A stretch of 57,419 nt of DNA from Zygnema cylindricum (taxonomy: Eukaryota > Streptophyta > Zygnematophyceae > Zygnematales > Zygnemataceae), in assembly GCA_037447655.1 (NCBI GenBank), contig JBBHKE010001274.1, positions 106,180 to 163,598 on the forward strand, read 5' to 3'. Numbering within the stretch: position 1 is the first letter of the stretch; each line of letters starts with the position of its first letter. Below, piece by piece: positions 1 to 12,606 of this stretch. Below the pieces are notes generated by a model. The model was not told the origin of the DNA, searched no databases, and saw only the letters and a program-made list of their open reading frames with translations. A program made the position numbers and the translations under genes.

Positions 1-541
1 CTTGTACAAGTTATCTCACAAAACGTCTAAGTCTTAATTTATACAAATACACCTATCTAACTACCTAACTACCAATAGGATCATTGTAGGTACACTATTG
101 TACTGTCTGGTTTTACTACATGGTACAATTAATCCTAAGTACAATTCTTTGCCACGGATAACCCTGGTTTGTCCCTAAACTATTCAAACTGAACAATACA
201 ACTTTAACTATTATGACAGAATATAACTAGTGATAAATTTACCACCAACTTTCCCCTACACCAATAAAATGTTTGTTCGCCGACCATCGAATCTTCATGC
301 GGTCTGTCTGTCAAATTTGCGCTGATTTCTGATCGTAGGATAAAACCGATGTTCCAAATTAGTTTGCACGAATACCTTTTAGTATTTGGATATCTCCGAC
401 TGACGCGTGGAATACTGTGACGCCGTTGACATATAAAAGTGATACTTCTTCATCGCTGGTCATCGCTGCCTCAGCAACGAGATCATCTCATTACCCTCTC
501 TCACAGATGACTCTCTGAGAGTTTATTGTTTTAAAATAATA
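1..541 (-). mobile_element. Copia LTR, fragment A (inverted)
   Basis: This is the reverse complement of a long terminal repeat, cut by the left edge of the window. It is related to the plus-strand LTR at 1882-2422: both carry the motif CTTGTACAAG (1-10 and 2413-2422), a shared 'acgcgt' stretch beside a 'tgtcac/tgtgac' block, and shared 'gatctcgt' blocks. On the minus strand it follows a polypurine tract (plus 542-550, seven C) and starts TATTATTTT. The pol remnant that precedes it in its own orientation lies at 551-1330. Confidence 0.7.
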
Positions 542-550
542 CCCCCCCTA

Positions 551-1330
551 AACTTTGAACTCCACTCTTTTAGACCACATGCTTCTGTGCAATAATTTTG
601 GAGCAGGTTATGTCTTTGTTAACATGTCGGGAACCAATCTTCAAACCTGACAGGTATTGGAGTTTTATGACATTGGAATTTTTTTTTTCCAGACAAAATG
701 CAGCCGTATTTCCATGTGTTTGCTCTTAAAATGGTGGCTTGGATTGGATGCAATATATATGGCTGCTTGATTGTCACACTAGACAACTCTGCTCCGTTCT
801 GCATGAATCACAACTCTTACAAAATCGACTTAACCCATAATAATTACTTTACTGTAGCGCTTGCTGCCATATACTCAGCTTCCATAGTTGATTGAGCCGT
901 GACCTTTTGGAGCTTGCTACTCCAACAACAAGTTTTTGTCCTAATCTGCAACACATATCCGGTTGTTGATTTTCTGCTTGGTATGTCACCATAACTGGCA
1001 TCGCTCCAGGTGTTGATCTTGACTTCTGTTCTCCCAAGTTTAGATATAAATTTCTTGTCCCAGCAAGATATCTTAGGACTTTTTTTGCTGAATCCCAGTT
1101 TGTCTTTTTCGAGTTCTGTAGAGTTGTACTAAGTACTCTTGCTGCTGTCTACTAAGAACTCCTACAGCAGCAGCAATGTCTGGACGAGTACAATTCATAA
1201 AATAAATTAGGCTACAACGTATTTGCCTATAAGGAATATCACTCAAATTTTCTTATTTTGATTCATCTTTTATCAAAACTCCAGAGGAAGTTGCCTGTCC
1301 TTTTTACTTTTGTCTGTTTTCCATTGGCGT
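551..1330 (-). pseudogene. Copia RT/RNase H remnant, fragment A
   Basis: The minus strand encodes a decayed Copia RNase H region. The motifs NCTRPDIAAAVGVL (about 1200-1155), NTWSDASYGD (about 1015-985) and MEAEYMAAS (about 890-860) can be read in order across several frames. They match the same motifs in the better preserved elements at 23198-23850 and 37113-37748. Stops and frameshifts break it and only the 3' end of pol is present. It reads away from fragment B, so the two truncated ends face each other near 1330-1440. Confidence 0.7.
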
Positions 1331-1439
1331 TAAACTATCTTTTGCATCTAACATTTTAAATTTTTCTAACATGTTTCCTATGGGTTCCTTCTATGTCAAC
1401 CTAATTATTATGTTTTGTCTATACTTGGCAGGGGACATC

Positions 1440-1860
1440 CCTAGCCGGAAATGAACTACCGGATATGTGTTGCAGATTGGAAATGGAACGTGCTGCTGAA
1501 GCAGCAAACTTCAAAAGGTTACTACCCAATCAACGAGGTTACTACCCAATCAACGATGGAGGCAGAATCATGGCAGCAAGCGCTGCATTAAAAGAATTGT
1601 TATGGGTGAAATCAATTCTACAAGAACTGGGATTTATCGGCCCATAGTGTGATAATCTGGCAGCTATTTCAATTGCTTCCAATCCTAGTCGCCACTTCAA
1701 GACCAAACACATGGACATTAGGCTGTATTTCGTTAGAGAAAATGTCTTCTCAAAAATAATAAAATTGCAATATTTACCAGATTCCAAGATGGTGGCAACT
1801 AAAGCTTTACCTGCTCCAAAATTAGCTTATTGTAGAGAAGCTTGTGGTCTAAGTGACTAA
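1440..1860 (+). pseudogene. Copia RNase H C-terminus, fragment B
   Basis: The plus strand carries the last part of a Copia RNase H: ALKELLWVKSILQELGF, then CDN, then KTKHMDIRLYFVREN, KIIKLQYLPDSKMV and a terminal YCREACGLSD followed by a stop at about 1858. These motifs align with the intact end at 23521-23850. A 20-bp exact tandem duplication (1516-1535 and 1536-1555) and an in-frame stop after GFIGP disrupt it. It is directly followed by a polypurine tract and an LTR, as at the 3' end of a Copia element. Confidence 0.75.
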
Positions 1861-1881
1861 AAGTCCAAAGTTTTGGGGGAG
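1861..1881 (+). other. Polypurine tract, fragment B
   Basis: AAAGTTTTGGGGGAG immediately precedes the LTR start TATTGTTTTT. This is the expected plus-strand primer site between the RNase H stop and the 3' LTR. Confidence 0.6.
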
Positions 1882-2422
1882 TATTGTTTTTGGAAAACTA
1901 TGGACTCTCAGTGAGCCATCAGTAAGAAAGGGATGAGATAATCTCGTCGCTGGAGTAGCGATAACCAGCAACGAAGTAATATCGAAACTATTATTTTGGC
2001 GGTGTCACAATATTCCACGCGTCAGTTGGAGAAAGAGGAACTCTAAAGGTGCTTGATCTGAAACATTGAGTTACATCCTACGATTGAAAACAACGTGGAT
2101 TTGACGGACGGACAAACATGAAAATTCGCAGGACGGTGAATAAACATTTTTGGGCATACGCAGTAACATTTCTAAAGTCATAAATGTACAGAAGATACAA
2201 TGGTCGGTGATATGTTTCCACCAAGTACTTTTCGCCGTACTTTTCGCCGTAGTAGTTAAGTTGTACAGTTCAGTCTGAATAGTTCAGGGACAAATCAGGG
2301 TTGGCCTTAGCAGAGAACAGTACTTAGGATTAAATGTACCAGGTAATGTAGCCGATAGTGTATGATACAGTGATCTGATTGGTAGTTAGGTAGTTAGAAA
2401 GACTTATTTGTACTTGTACAAG
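1882..2422 (+). mobile_element. Copia 3' LTR, fragment B
   Basis: About 540 bp follow the polypurine tract, starting TATTG and ending near CTTGTACAAG. It is an inverted relative of 1-541. It contains the 'gatgagataatctcgtcgctg' type stretch that is also found in the LTR at 55629-56100. The 3' limit was set by similarity to fragment A and is approximate. Confidence 0.65.
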
Positions 2423-3945
2423 TTCACTAAAGGAAAGTGACTTTTAAGGCTGTCTTTGTGTGTATGTCACTTTGTGACTGATCAGAGTTTGTGTATGAAA
2501 CTCTGTCAGTATGTTGTGTTAAGTATTAGCTCTAAGTGAGCTGTGTTATGAGTCTAAGTGGCTTTTGTTGTGTTGAGTGTCACCTGGTTGAAGTAGGCCA
2601 TTTGTGTGGTACTCTTGGGATGTTTTTGCTGAACTAAATGGGTGGCTCTGCAGGTTCTTGTAGTGTCGTGTCCTCTGGTAGTGTCCAGTGTCCCTGTTGC
2701 TGCAGAGCAACATTTCTTTCTTATCTTGACTGTCCCGCCTGTCTTTGTTGGGAATCTTTCCCTCTTTGTTGGCAATCTCTCCCTTATCTTTCCCTTTCCA
2801 GATGAGAATGTAGAGCTTTCCGCAATGAGCTCACAATTGGACATGATCTGGGTGTTGAACTCATTCAAGAGAGCCTCAACCACCTCGTTCCACGAAGTCA
2901 ATTGGACTTATCAAGATTGTTGTGCGGGCCCGTAGCCTAAAATCTAGGCTCGGCCATTGCGGGTAATTGAGGGAGCTTGAGACAACGTACGTCCGATCAG
3001 GATCAAGAAACACAGATCCGATCTCAGAAAAGTTACAGAAGTAGAAATTGCTGGAAGTAGGAGAGGGAAAGAGTAGTGGGCATTCACATGCGTAGAAAAT
3101 AATGTAGAAGGCTTTCACTAATCCATTGCAGAAGTTGGAAATATACAAGGTGTTATTTTGGACAGACTGTCCCTAGTGTAATAAAGCATTGTCTTTACTC
3201 CCTCTCTGTGAAAATGATTTTCTATGCTAAAAAACTGTCTATTTATGCAAAGCACAATCAAAGCAGCTAAGTGGTGGTCGAATGACCGAATGCCACGTGT
3301 ACTTAGCTATCACACGTACAATAATGCACCGTGGGAGTCGCTTACACAGAAAGCACACCACTAATAGTGTCTCCCCGAATATCGTGGGTCAACACACCAC
3401 GCTACGAATTCACATGATTCCGAAATCGGTTAAGTTCTGAATCGAGAAGGTCGCCCAGAGTCGCACTAGAAACGCTCAAAGTCGCACTAGAAATAACAAC
3501 AGTTACCGATTATCATTTCATTGAAGAAGAAATATGCCTTTAGGTCGAATATTCAAGAACTAGAAAAATCACCACTTAAAGAGATCCAACAAGAATTCAA
3601 AAGGAGGAAAGAGCAACCAATTATGTTTTGATTCAAGAACAAATATTTCTTAGAGCTCAAAATTCTACAACTAAAAAATCACCACAAAAAGAGGTTCAAC
3701 TAAAGTTAATATACGACTAATGGTGGAGAAAAAGCAACAATTCTGAAAGGGAAAAAAATGCCTTCCATTCGTACATCAACCTTTCGAAGTGGACGAAGAT
3801 TGAGCGCCAACACTCAAGGGAGTTGATAGTGCTCTTGCTCTTTCAACAAATACAAGAGAACTAATCATTATTTAAGAAGCTTCCTCCTTTCCAAAAAAAG
3901 GACACTGAATATAAGTTTGAATCAAAAAAATTAAGTACGTAATGG
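2423..3945. other. Intergenic, no gene recognised
   Basis: I recognise no gene here. The only longer open frame (2554-2901, minus, 115 codons) has no family features and an erratic composition. The stretch contains two copies of 'gtcgcactagaaa' at about 3460-3492. The right end merges into a decayed reverse transcriptase fragment that marks the edge of the segmental duplication. Confidence 0.5.
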
Positions 3946-4620
3946 ATTCAAACATGGGACTTAGAGCTTCCACCATAGAGAAGGCTATCAAAAGTAAGTA
4001 GGTATTCATGGTGAATCCCAACCCAAATATAGCCATAGAGAGGTAAAAAGCTTGGCTAGTTGCAAATGGATTTTGATGAAAACGAAAGAGTTGATTTTGA
4101 AAAGACATTCTCACTTGCTGAAAAAAATCTTCCACTCAGTTTTTTTTAACCATGGCAACTATAAATGATATAGAAATTCAACAGATGGATGTGAAATTTG
4201 CTTTTCCATGTTGATTCAACGAAATTCATCTACCCAAAACAACCAAAAAGTTTGAGGAGATAGGCAACGAAAAGCATAATGTGCAGATTGTTGAAATCCC
4301 TATATGATCAAACTAAGCTTCTGCTCAGTGGAATCGAAAAATAAATGAGTTTTTAACCGGTTTAGGCTTCAAAAAAATTAATTCAGACCACTCAATGTAA
4401 TGATTGCTGATAACAAAATGTGGGTAATCTTTATTGCTATGTATGTTGATGACTCGCTAGATGTCAGTAAGTCAAAGAAAGGGTAGACAAGATCAAAGTA
4501 CTTTAAATTTTAGTTTGAAAAGACAAACTTAGAGAAGGCCAAGCACATTCTACATATACACGTAAAATGAGATAGGAAACAGAGAGTAAACCAAATGGAT
4601 TGGTTCCAAAAAATTATAAC
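3946..4620 (+). pseudogene. Copia reverse transcriptase remnant (duplication copy 1)
   Basis: A highly decayed Copia RT can be followed in pieces. A KAIKSK/NPNI-like stretch near 3985-4030 is followed by RVDFEKTF (about 4085), an IQQMDVKFAF block (about 4175-4205), a Q(A)(K)QW-type block and the catalytic-type motif FIAMYVDDS at about 4430-4455. Many stops and frameshifts interrupt it. The same remnant in the same order lies at 48090-48750, which ties the two loci together as copies of one segment. Confidence 0.6.
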
Positions 4621-4644
4621 CCAGAAGCAATTTATTGGAGAAAC

Positions 4645-5165
4645 CTCGATCGTCACAAGAAGAGGGAGAGAGGGGAAGGGCGAAGGACAGGGAGTGGGAT
4701 AGGGAGAGTTAGCGTGAGAGGGAAAGGGAATGAGAGTGAGATAAAAAGAGGGAGGGGGGGGAGAAGAGAAAGAGGGAAGGAGAGGGGGGGGGGGGGGGTG
4801 AAGTGTATGTGTAGGTGCAAAAAGAGGTGCAGAGGTAGTGGGAGTTGGGAGGAGGTATAAAGGTAGAGGGAGAAGCGGAGAGATGAGGGGGGGGATGGGG
4901 GAGGGAGAGTGAGAGGGAGAGGGGGAGGTGAGGGAGAGGGAGAGGGAGAAAGCGAGGGCGATGTAGATATTATAGGGCGAGGGAGAGCAAGAGCAAGAGA
5001 AGAAGGAGAGGAAGAGGAATGGAGATGGGGATAGATATAGGGATGGGGCGAGAATTAGAGGTAGAGACTCGAAGACAGAGAGGGGGAGACAGAGAGGGGG
5101 AGAGAGAGAGAGAGGGAGAGTGGGAGAAAGCGTGAGTGAGAGAGAGGGAGAGATAGGGAGAACAG
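4645..5165. repeat. GA-rich low-complexity tract
   Basis: About 520 bp of almost pure purine on the plus strand (gaga, ggga and gggggg runs). Long serine/leucine/proline open frames on the minus strand here result from the composition and are not genes. The counterpart in the other duplication copy is 48860-49330. Confidence 0.9.
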
Positions 5166-5169
5166 CTAA

Positions 5170-6023
5170 ACATTTCGAGGACAAAAATTCAAAATTCATC
5201 TAGTTCTTCATAAAAGACTTTGGAGTTACATTAACAAATATTTATACTTTTCTCAACCAAACCGAGACATTTTAACAAGTTAATCCAAAGTAAAGGTAAC
5301 CGGATTCATTTAATAAAAACAAATTGGATCTGGGCTTCTTCTGGTCTAAAAAAGTATAAGGGGGGATGATATTTCTCGCAAAAAAACCGGGAGTTTCCTC
5401 CCTTTTTAGTGCACTTTTTCCTCGAACAAAGACAATCTATAAAGAGACCGATTTTCTTCCCTGTCACATTTTCCGTGCATAAATTAAAGAATAACGAAAT
5501 ACAAAATAAATAAATAATGGAACGAATTTAAGCGTCCGTAAAATTTAAAAGCAATTTCGCAAAATAAAGCAAGACTGTTTTTTAGACAGTTTCGTAAAAT
5601 TACCCTTAACAAAACTCAAACACATGGTAACGTTCGTAGCAAATGATAACATTGCACGTTTTTCTGAACTGTTTTGGCTTTCTTTTTTCATTTTTTCCAG
5701 GAAATTGATGAATAATCTTTTGGAATTTCTTTTTTTCGGGGCTGTCCTCCCTAAAATGGAATAAACATAATTCTCATAATTTTCCAGGATGACCGAAAAA
5801 AATTTCTGCCAGAAAAAAAATGAGAAAGTTGAAAGAACAGACAAAATAAACAAATATAATCAAAACATTTAAAAATGATTTATAGAGAGCTTAGAAAAAT
5901 GGGTGCTTTCACTTGTAAAAGAAACATGAGGAAATCTATTCATACAATTTGCGAAAATAGTGAAATAAAAAATATTAAGTGTTTCAATGATTAAACGAGA
6001 AACTCACATTTTCAAAAAATTCT
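5170..6023. other. Downstream flank of PAN gene 1
   Basis: AT-rich sequence between the GA tract and the stop codon of PAN gene 1. Similarity to 49340-50091 is clear, for example a 'ttttggaattt...cggggctgtcctccc' type block near 5718-5750 and 49735-49770. No coding potential was found. It probably contains the 3' UTR and poly(A) site of the minus-strand gene. Confidence 0.5.
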
Positions 6024-8867
<2,844 letters not shown>

Positions 8868-8883
8868 TTTTTTAATGACAAAG

Positions 8884-9357
8884 TAAAAAAAAGTGATAGT
8901 TAAGAAGGATAACGAGACAAAATTGTGTTAAATAAAGAACGTTGAACTCAAATTCAAGCCCAAAAGTGAAAATTCAAAGAGAAAAAGGGAAGAAAGGAAA
9001 GGGAGGGAGAAAGAGTGGGAAAGGAGGGAAGTCTAGAATTATTAGAAATGAGAAAGAGAAAAAGAGAAAGAGAGATGTGAAGGAATATTGAGAGATAGGA
9101 GAGAGAGGGAGAGGCAAGTGTGAGGGAACTGAGCTCGAAACTCAACTTATGTAACTTTCCCAAGGCGGGAATAACTTACAATATTCGCACGCTTCAAAAA
9201 GTTAGCGCGGCAACGCACCCGCACGAACTGAGAATAAAACAAAATTTATGTACGGATACCAAAGTCCAAAGTGCAAAGTTCAAAGTCCTTTTCGTTTTTT
9301 TTCATAATTTTTTTTTCTCTTTCTGGATGCGACTGTTGTAGGTTTTTGTCGGTTTAG
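8884..9357. promoter_or_regulatory. Upstream region of PAN gene 1
   Basis: The 5' flank of the minus-strand gene is shared with gene 2 (52600-53548). Shared blocks include 'gtgagggaactgagctcgaa', a 'caaagtgcaaag' stretch and 'ctttctggatgcgactg'. It includes a GA-rich stretch at 8980-9115. Similarity between the copies ends at about 9357 and 53548. No core promoter element is recognisable with confidence. Confidence 0.4.
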
Positions 9358-10368
9358 TACAAGTGAATTCTGGAAATTTCTAAGATGTACGGAATATCTT
9401 TTCCCACGTGTATCCTGGGATCTATTAATTTGTACTTTTAGTGCATTTTATTCGTACATTAATTATTTTTACAAATAACATTTCGTAGGTGAAAATTGTT
9501 CGGGCAGAAAAAAACTCTCTCAGAACAAAGAAAATAAAATTATACGGGATAGGCGATGAACCGACGGCCGTCAGAGTTTGACCGACTAGGAGACCAAAAA
9601 AACTAACTGGATTACGAACCGACAAAATAGTTGTGACTTTCTTCACTCTGTTTTCTTCTAGTTGTATTTATGACGTGGCGTGTCGGGGAAGATTAAGTGA
9701 AGTTTAGGAGCCTGCCAGTACGGCCTGTACGGCCAACAATTGGTACTTTAAACTCATATCAGCACATGTACGGAGGTCAGACCTGACCCTATGACTTAGG
9801 GTCAAGTTCCATCAGTCGAAAAGTGGGGTAGTTTTCAGAATTCCACGACAATCCGTACCAAACCGTACCGCTTATTTTGTTTTTAAAAGCGAAACAACAT
9901 TACAAAGAATCTTGCCAATACTCTCCGAAGCATAGTTCAAAAGTAGGTGACCGTACGCCCATACAATATGCGTATTGTATGCAAAACATACAATATGGCC
10001 TTAAGACCCATATTGTATTGGCCGCAAAATGAAATAAAATAGTAACAGGGTTGAGTTGCACATGGATTGATAGAGAATTAAATGTCATGTCTAAATTTGA
10101 AAAAAAAATCGGACAAAAAAATCTTTTTTTGTGAGTTTTGAGCGACTTTTTATTTAAACCGTCAGATTTGGACGATCTGACGGTCGTTGATGAAAGTAAC
10201 GATCTAAGAAGATCACATGAAAAGCCCGTAACAAAACTGACGCTAAAGGCGGCCTACAAAAGGCCTACCAAAAAACGCCTACTTTTGAACTATGCTCCGA
10301 AGGTCTTGGAGGTAATACTGACCGTCGAATGTGCATCCGCGAGGCGTTCACTTCATTTTTCTCTGTAG
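9358..10368. other. Intergenic with two hairpin clusters
   Basis: No gene is supported. Perfect or near-perfect inverted repeats lie at 9960-9981, 9987-10020 and 10158-10184. A 76-codon frame at 10138-10368 has no ATG start and no recognisable features. Confidence 0.5.
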
Positions 10369-10373
10369 CTGCC

Positions 10374-11421
10374 TATTGGAATTCGTACTTCCAGTGTACT
10401 ATTGAATCACTATTTTTATTTCATTCTTTCATGATATTTAAAGTCCTAGAACACTACACCGCCAATCGCTATTAGCGTAAAAGTTTCTTTAGCGTATATG
10501 AATAATTATCGTGGTTTACGCTAATTAAGAATTTGAAAATTTTGAAACGAAACATACATTCTAATTGTTTAATAATTCTAATTTGGGTCTTTGAAAAAAG
10601 TAAATGTCGTTTGCAAACATGCTTACGCTAATATAGGTATTTGTACAAAATCTGACAAATCGTACACAAATCGTACGTTCACACAGTGTAAACGCGGTTT
10701 TTGGACGAATATATGCGAACGTGATATTTGACAACCCGATTTGATCTTTTTTTTATACCACACATTCTCATGCGTCCGCAGCTACTAAACATAACGAATT
10801 GTACTTTTTCACTTAAAAAGGTACGTTTTTGTACAGTCTCACTCAGACCGTACACGACACTATTTAAAAGATGACGTACTTCCATTTTGTACGGTACTTG
10901 GAAAATATCCCTAAATGGCGTACATAAAAAAATAGAATAAGCTACGCTATTTGAGAATAAAGAATAAAAAAAGGGGGACGGAATTAGCGTACACTACGCT
11001 AATAGCGATTGGCAGTGTAAGTCTTAAGTGTATCACTTCAATTTGTGTTCCTGTACTTGTTTGTACATAATGTTCTTTGTGTAGAAAGATTCCCACTAAA
11101 CATTTAGAATATTTTTGCCTAGTTGTACCTCCACTTCTACATATACCTATATTAGCCATAGTTCCACTTATTGGGTGTACCTATATTAGTTGTACCTTGA
11201 TTTGATATACCTCCACTTAGTATAGTTTGTCTTACATGCTTGAGTTCATCTATAAAACTCAAGCGTCTCACTATGTTATTCATTAAATTGTTAACTATTG
11301 AACTTAAGTTCACGACGACCTCATTTGTCCTTGCTGTCTTTTTTGTCCTTTTGTGTACTTTGTACTTTATCCTAATCCTTTACTTTAATTTCTTTCCACT
11401 GTTATGGCCTCTAATTTATTA
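10374..11421 (+). repeat. E1 5' LTR with MITE inside
   Basis: Starts TATTGGAATTCG and ends CTAATTTATTA directly before the primer binding site. It matches the 3' LTR at 16045-16529 on both sides of the MITE. Confidence 0.9.
10457..11017. mobile_element. MITE with TA target duplication
   Basis: This is a 561-bp insertion in the E1 5' LTR, absent from the 3' LTR. Terminal inverted repeats of at least 23 bp begin CACYGCCAATCGCTATTAGC, with one mismatch between the ends, and it is flanked by TA on both sides. The TA target and short non-coding body fit a Tc1/mariner-superfamily MITE. The subterminal motif TTAGCGTA or its complement recurs near 10472, 10491, 10512, 10624, 10941 and 10985-11005. 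There is no transposase. Confidence 0.9.
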
Positions 11422-11435
11422 GGTTATGGGCCCAC
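11422..11435 (+). other. E1 primer binding site (half-tRNA type)
   Basis: GGTTATGGGCCCAC lies immediately after the 5' LTR. It is complementary to the anticodon-loop region of initiator tRNA-Met (TGGGCCCATAAC), the internal-fragment priming known from Drosophila copia, rather than to the tRNA 3' end. Confidence 0.8.
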
Positions 11436-11448
11436 GGCTTCGGCCGTG
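11433..11448 (+). other. UUCG tetraloop hairpin after the E1 PBS
   Basis: CACGGC-TTCG-GCCGTG is a perfect 6-bp stem closed by C-G around a UUCG loop. It overlaps the end of the PBS and would be a very stable structure in the genomic RNA leader. Confidence 0.6.
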
Positions 11449-11531
11449 TCAAACTCAGTGTATAAATTTAAAGGTTAGGATTTTTACAACTTGTAATTTC
11501 TCATCCGACATTTATTCAGTTTCGAAAAATT

Positions 11532-12480
11532 ATGGGGTTGCCAGACGAGGATGACAACGATTTTACAGCCGCTAAGACTGCAATCATTGCGTGGAGAGAA
11601 AAATATTCCATCGCTTTGTCTCGTCTCATTTTGTCTTTGGATGGGACAATCGCGAATCTTGTACAAAGCGCCACAACCGCAAATGAAGCGTGGCGACTTT
11701 TATGCGCCGCGTACGAAATTGACACTTGGCCACACTGTTTGGCCCATTCGACGCGAATTCATTCTTCTTGAAAAGGATAAGTACGAAGATATGTTGTCCT
11801 TTATATAAAAAGTACAATCATACGCTGGACGTTTAAAGTGCATTAGTTATCTTGTAACTCATGAGGATCTCATTAGCGTGATTTTGGCAAGATTGCCGCC
11901 TAGTTTTGAATCTTGTGTTGGTACGGTTGACAAAAATCCTGTGAATGTCACCTTACCTAAGTTAACTAATCAACTAATTTATGAAGAAAGCAGATAATAA
12001 TTAAATAAACATGTGACATCATCTGATGCCACATCGCTAACTACTCTTGTTTAAAAAAAAAATCTTTTTCAGGTGCTGCAACATCTTCTACTTTTTGTAG
12101 ATAATGCAAAGAGAAAGATCATCTCATTGACGCGTGTCCAATTCTCGCTCGTAAACGTGAACGTGCGTCAGGCGGCGGCGGCGGTCAAAAAAAAACAATT
12201 CTCCAAATCCAAAAGCACTGCCCAATCCGCTTGTCGCGTAGAATGCGTTGGACACGTGAGTGCAACATTTATGATCCATTCGTACGGTCCTTACGGTCCT
12301 CCTCCTCCTTGGTACAACATGACGCCTCATTTTCAATTTGTGCCTACTGTACCTCCTCATTTTCTTCAATGTGACGTAACGAATCCAGTAGCGCCACCTA
12401 TCAACCACATCAATTTCTGTACCTGCTACCATACCTCCAATGGATTATGGGTATGCTTTCAATGCTTCAGGCAACAATTA
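11532..12480 (+). pseudogene. E1 gag (UBN2-type) remnant
   Basis: The start at 11532 gives a Copia Gag N-terminus with the UBN2-like segment ANEAWRLLCAAYE. A frameshift follows near 11725, where the frame moves to EKDKYEDMLSFI, and stops interrupt the rest. ILARLPPSFESCV (about 11880-11920) and a zinc-knuckle-like C-x2-C-x4-H-x4-C pattern (about 12095-12140, with a stop inside) are still visible. It is followed by a decayed protease with NSGAS in place of DSGAS (about 12492-12510). Confidence 0.7.
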
Positions 12481-12606
12481 TGATTGGTTGATAAATTCTG
12501 GTGCTTCGCATCACATGTCATGCTGCAAATCCATCATGACAAATCTTCTAATGCTTTCTACCCCTTTACAAATTCTACTTGGAAATAATTATGTTTAACC
12601 TCAAAT

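Noticed and set aside
2554-2901. 115-codon frame with clustered Cys and His
   Set aside because: Spacing does not fit a zinc knuckle, no neighbouring element structure supports it, and the opposite strand is similarly open.
4510-5199. Long Ser/Leu/Pro-rich open frames on the minus strand over GA-rich DNA (also at 6024-6512, 8635-8775, 48635-49379, 50206-50569, 56116-57068)
   Set aside because: They follow directly from (CT)n and (CCCT)n composition, occur in several frames at once and lack any domain or start context. The minus-strand frame around 6024-6100 is real only as exon 4 of the PAN gene.
10138-10368. 76-codon frame before the E1 element
   Set aside because: No ATG start and no recognisable features; it begins within a hairpin. 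Could be an exon but nothing supports it.
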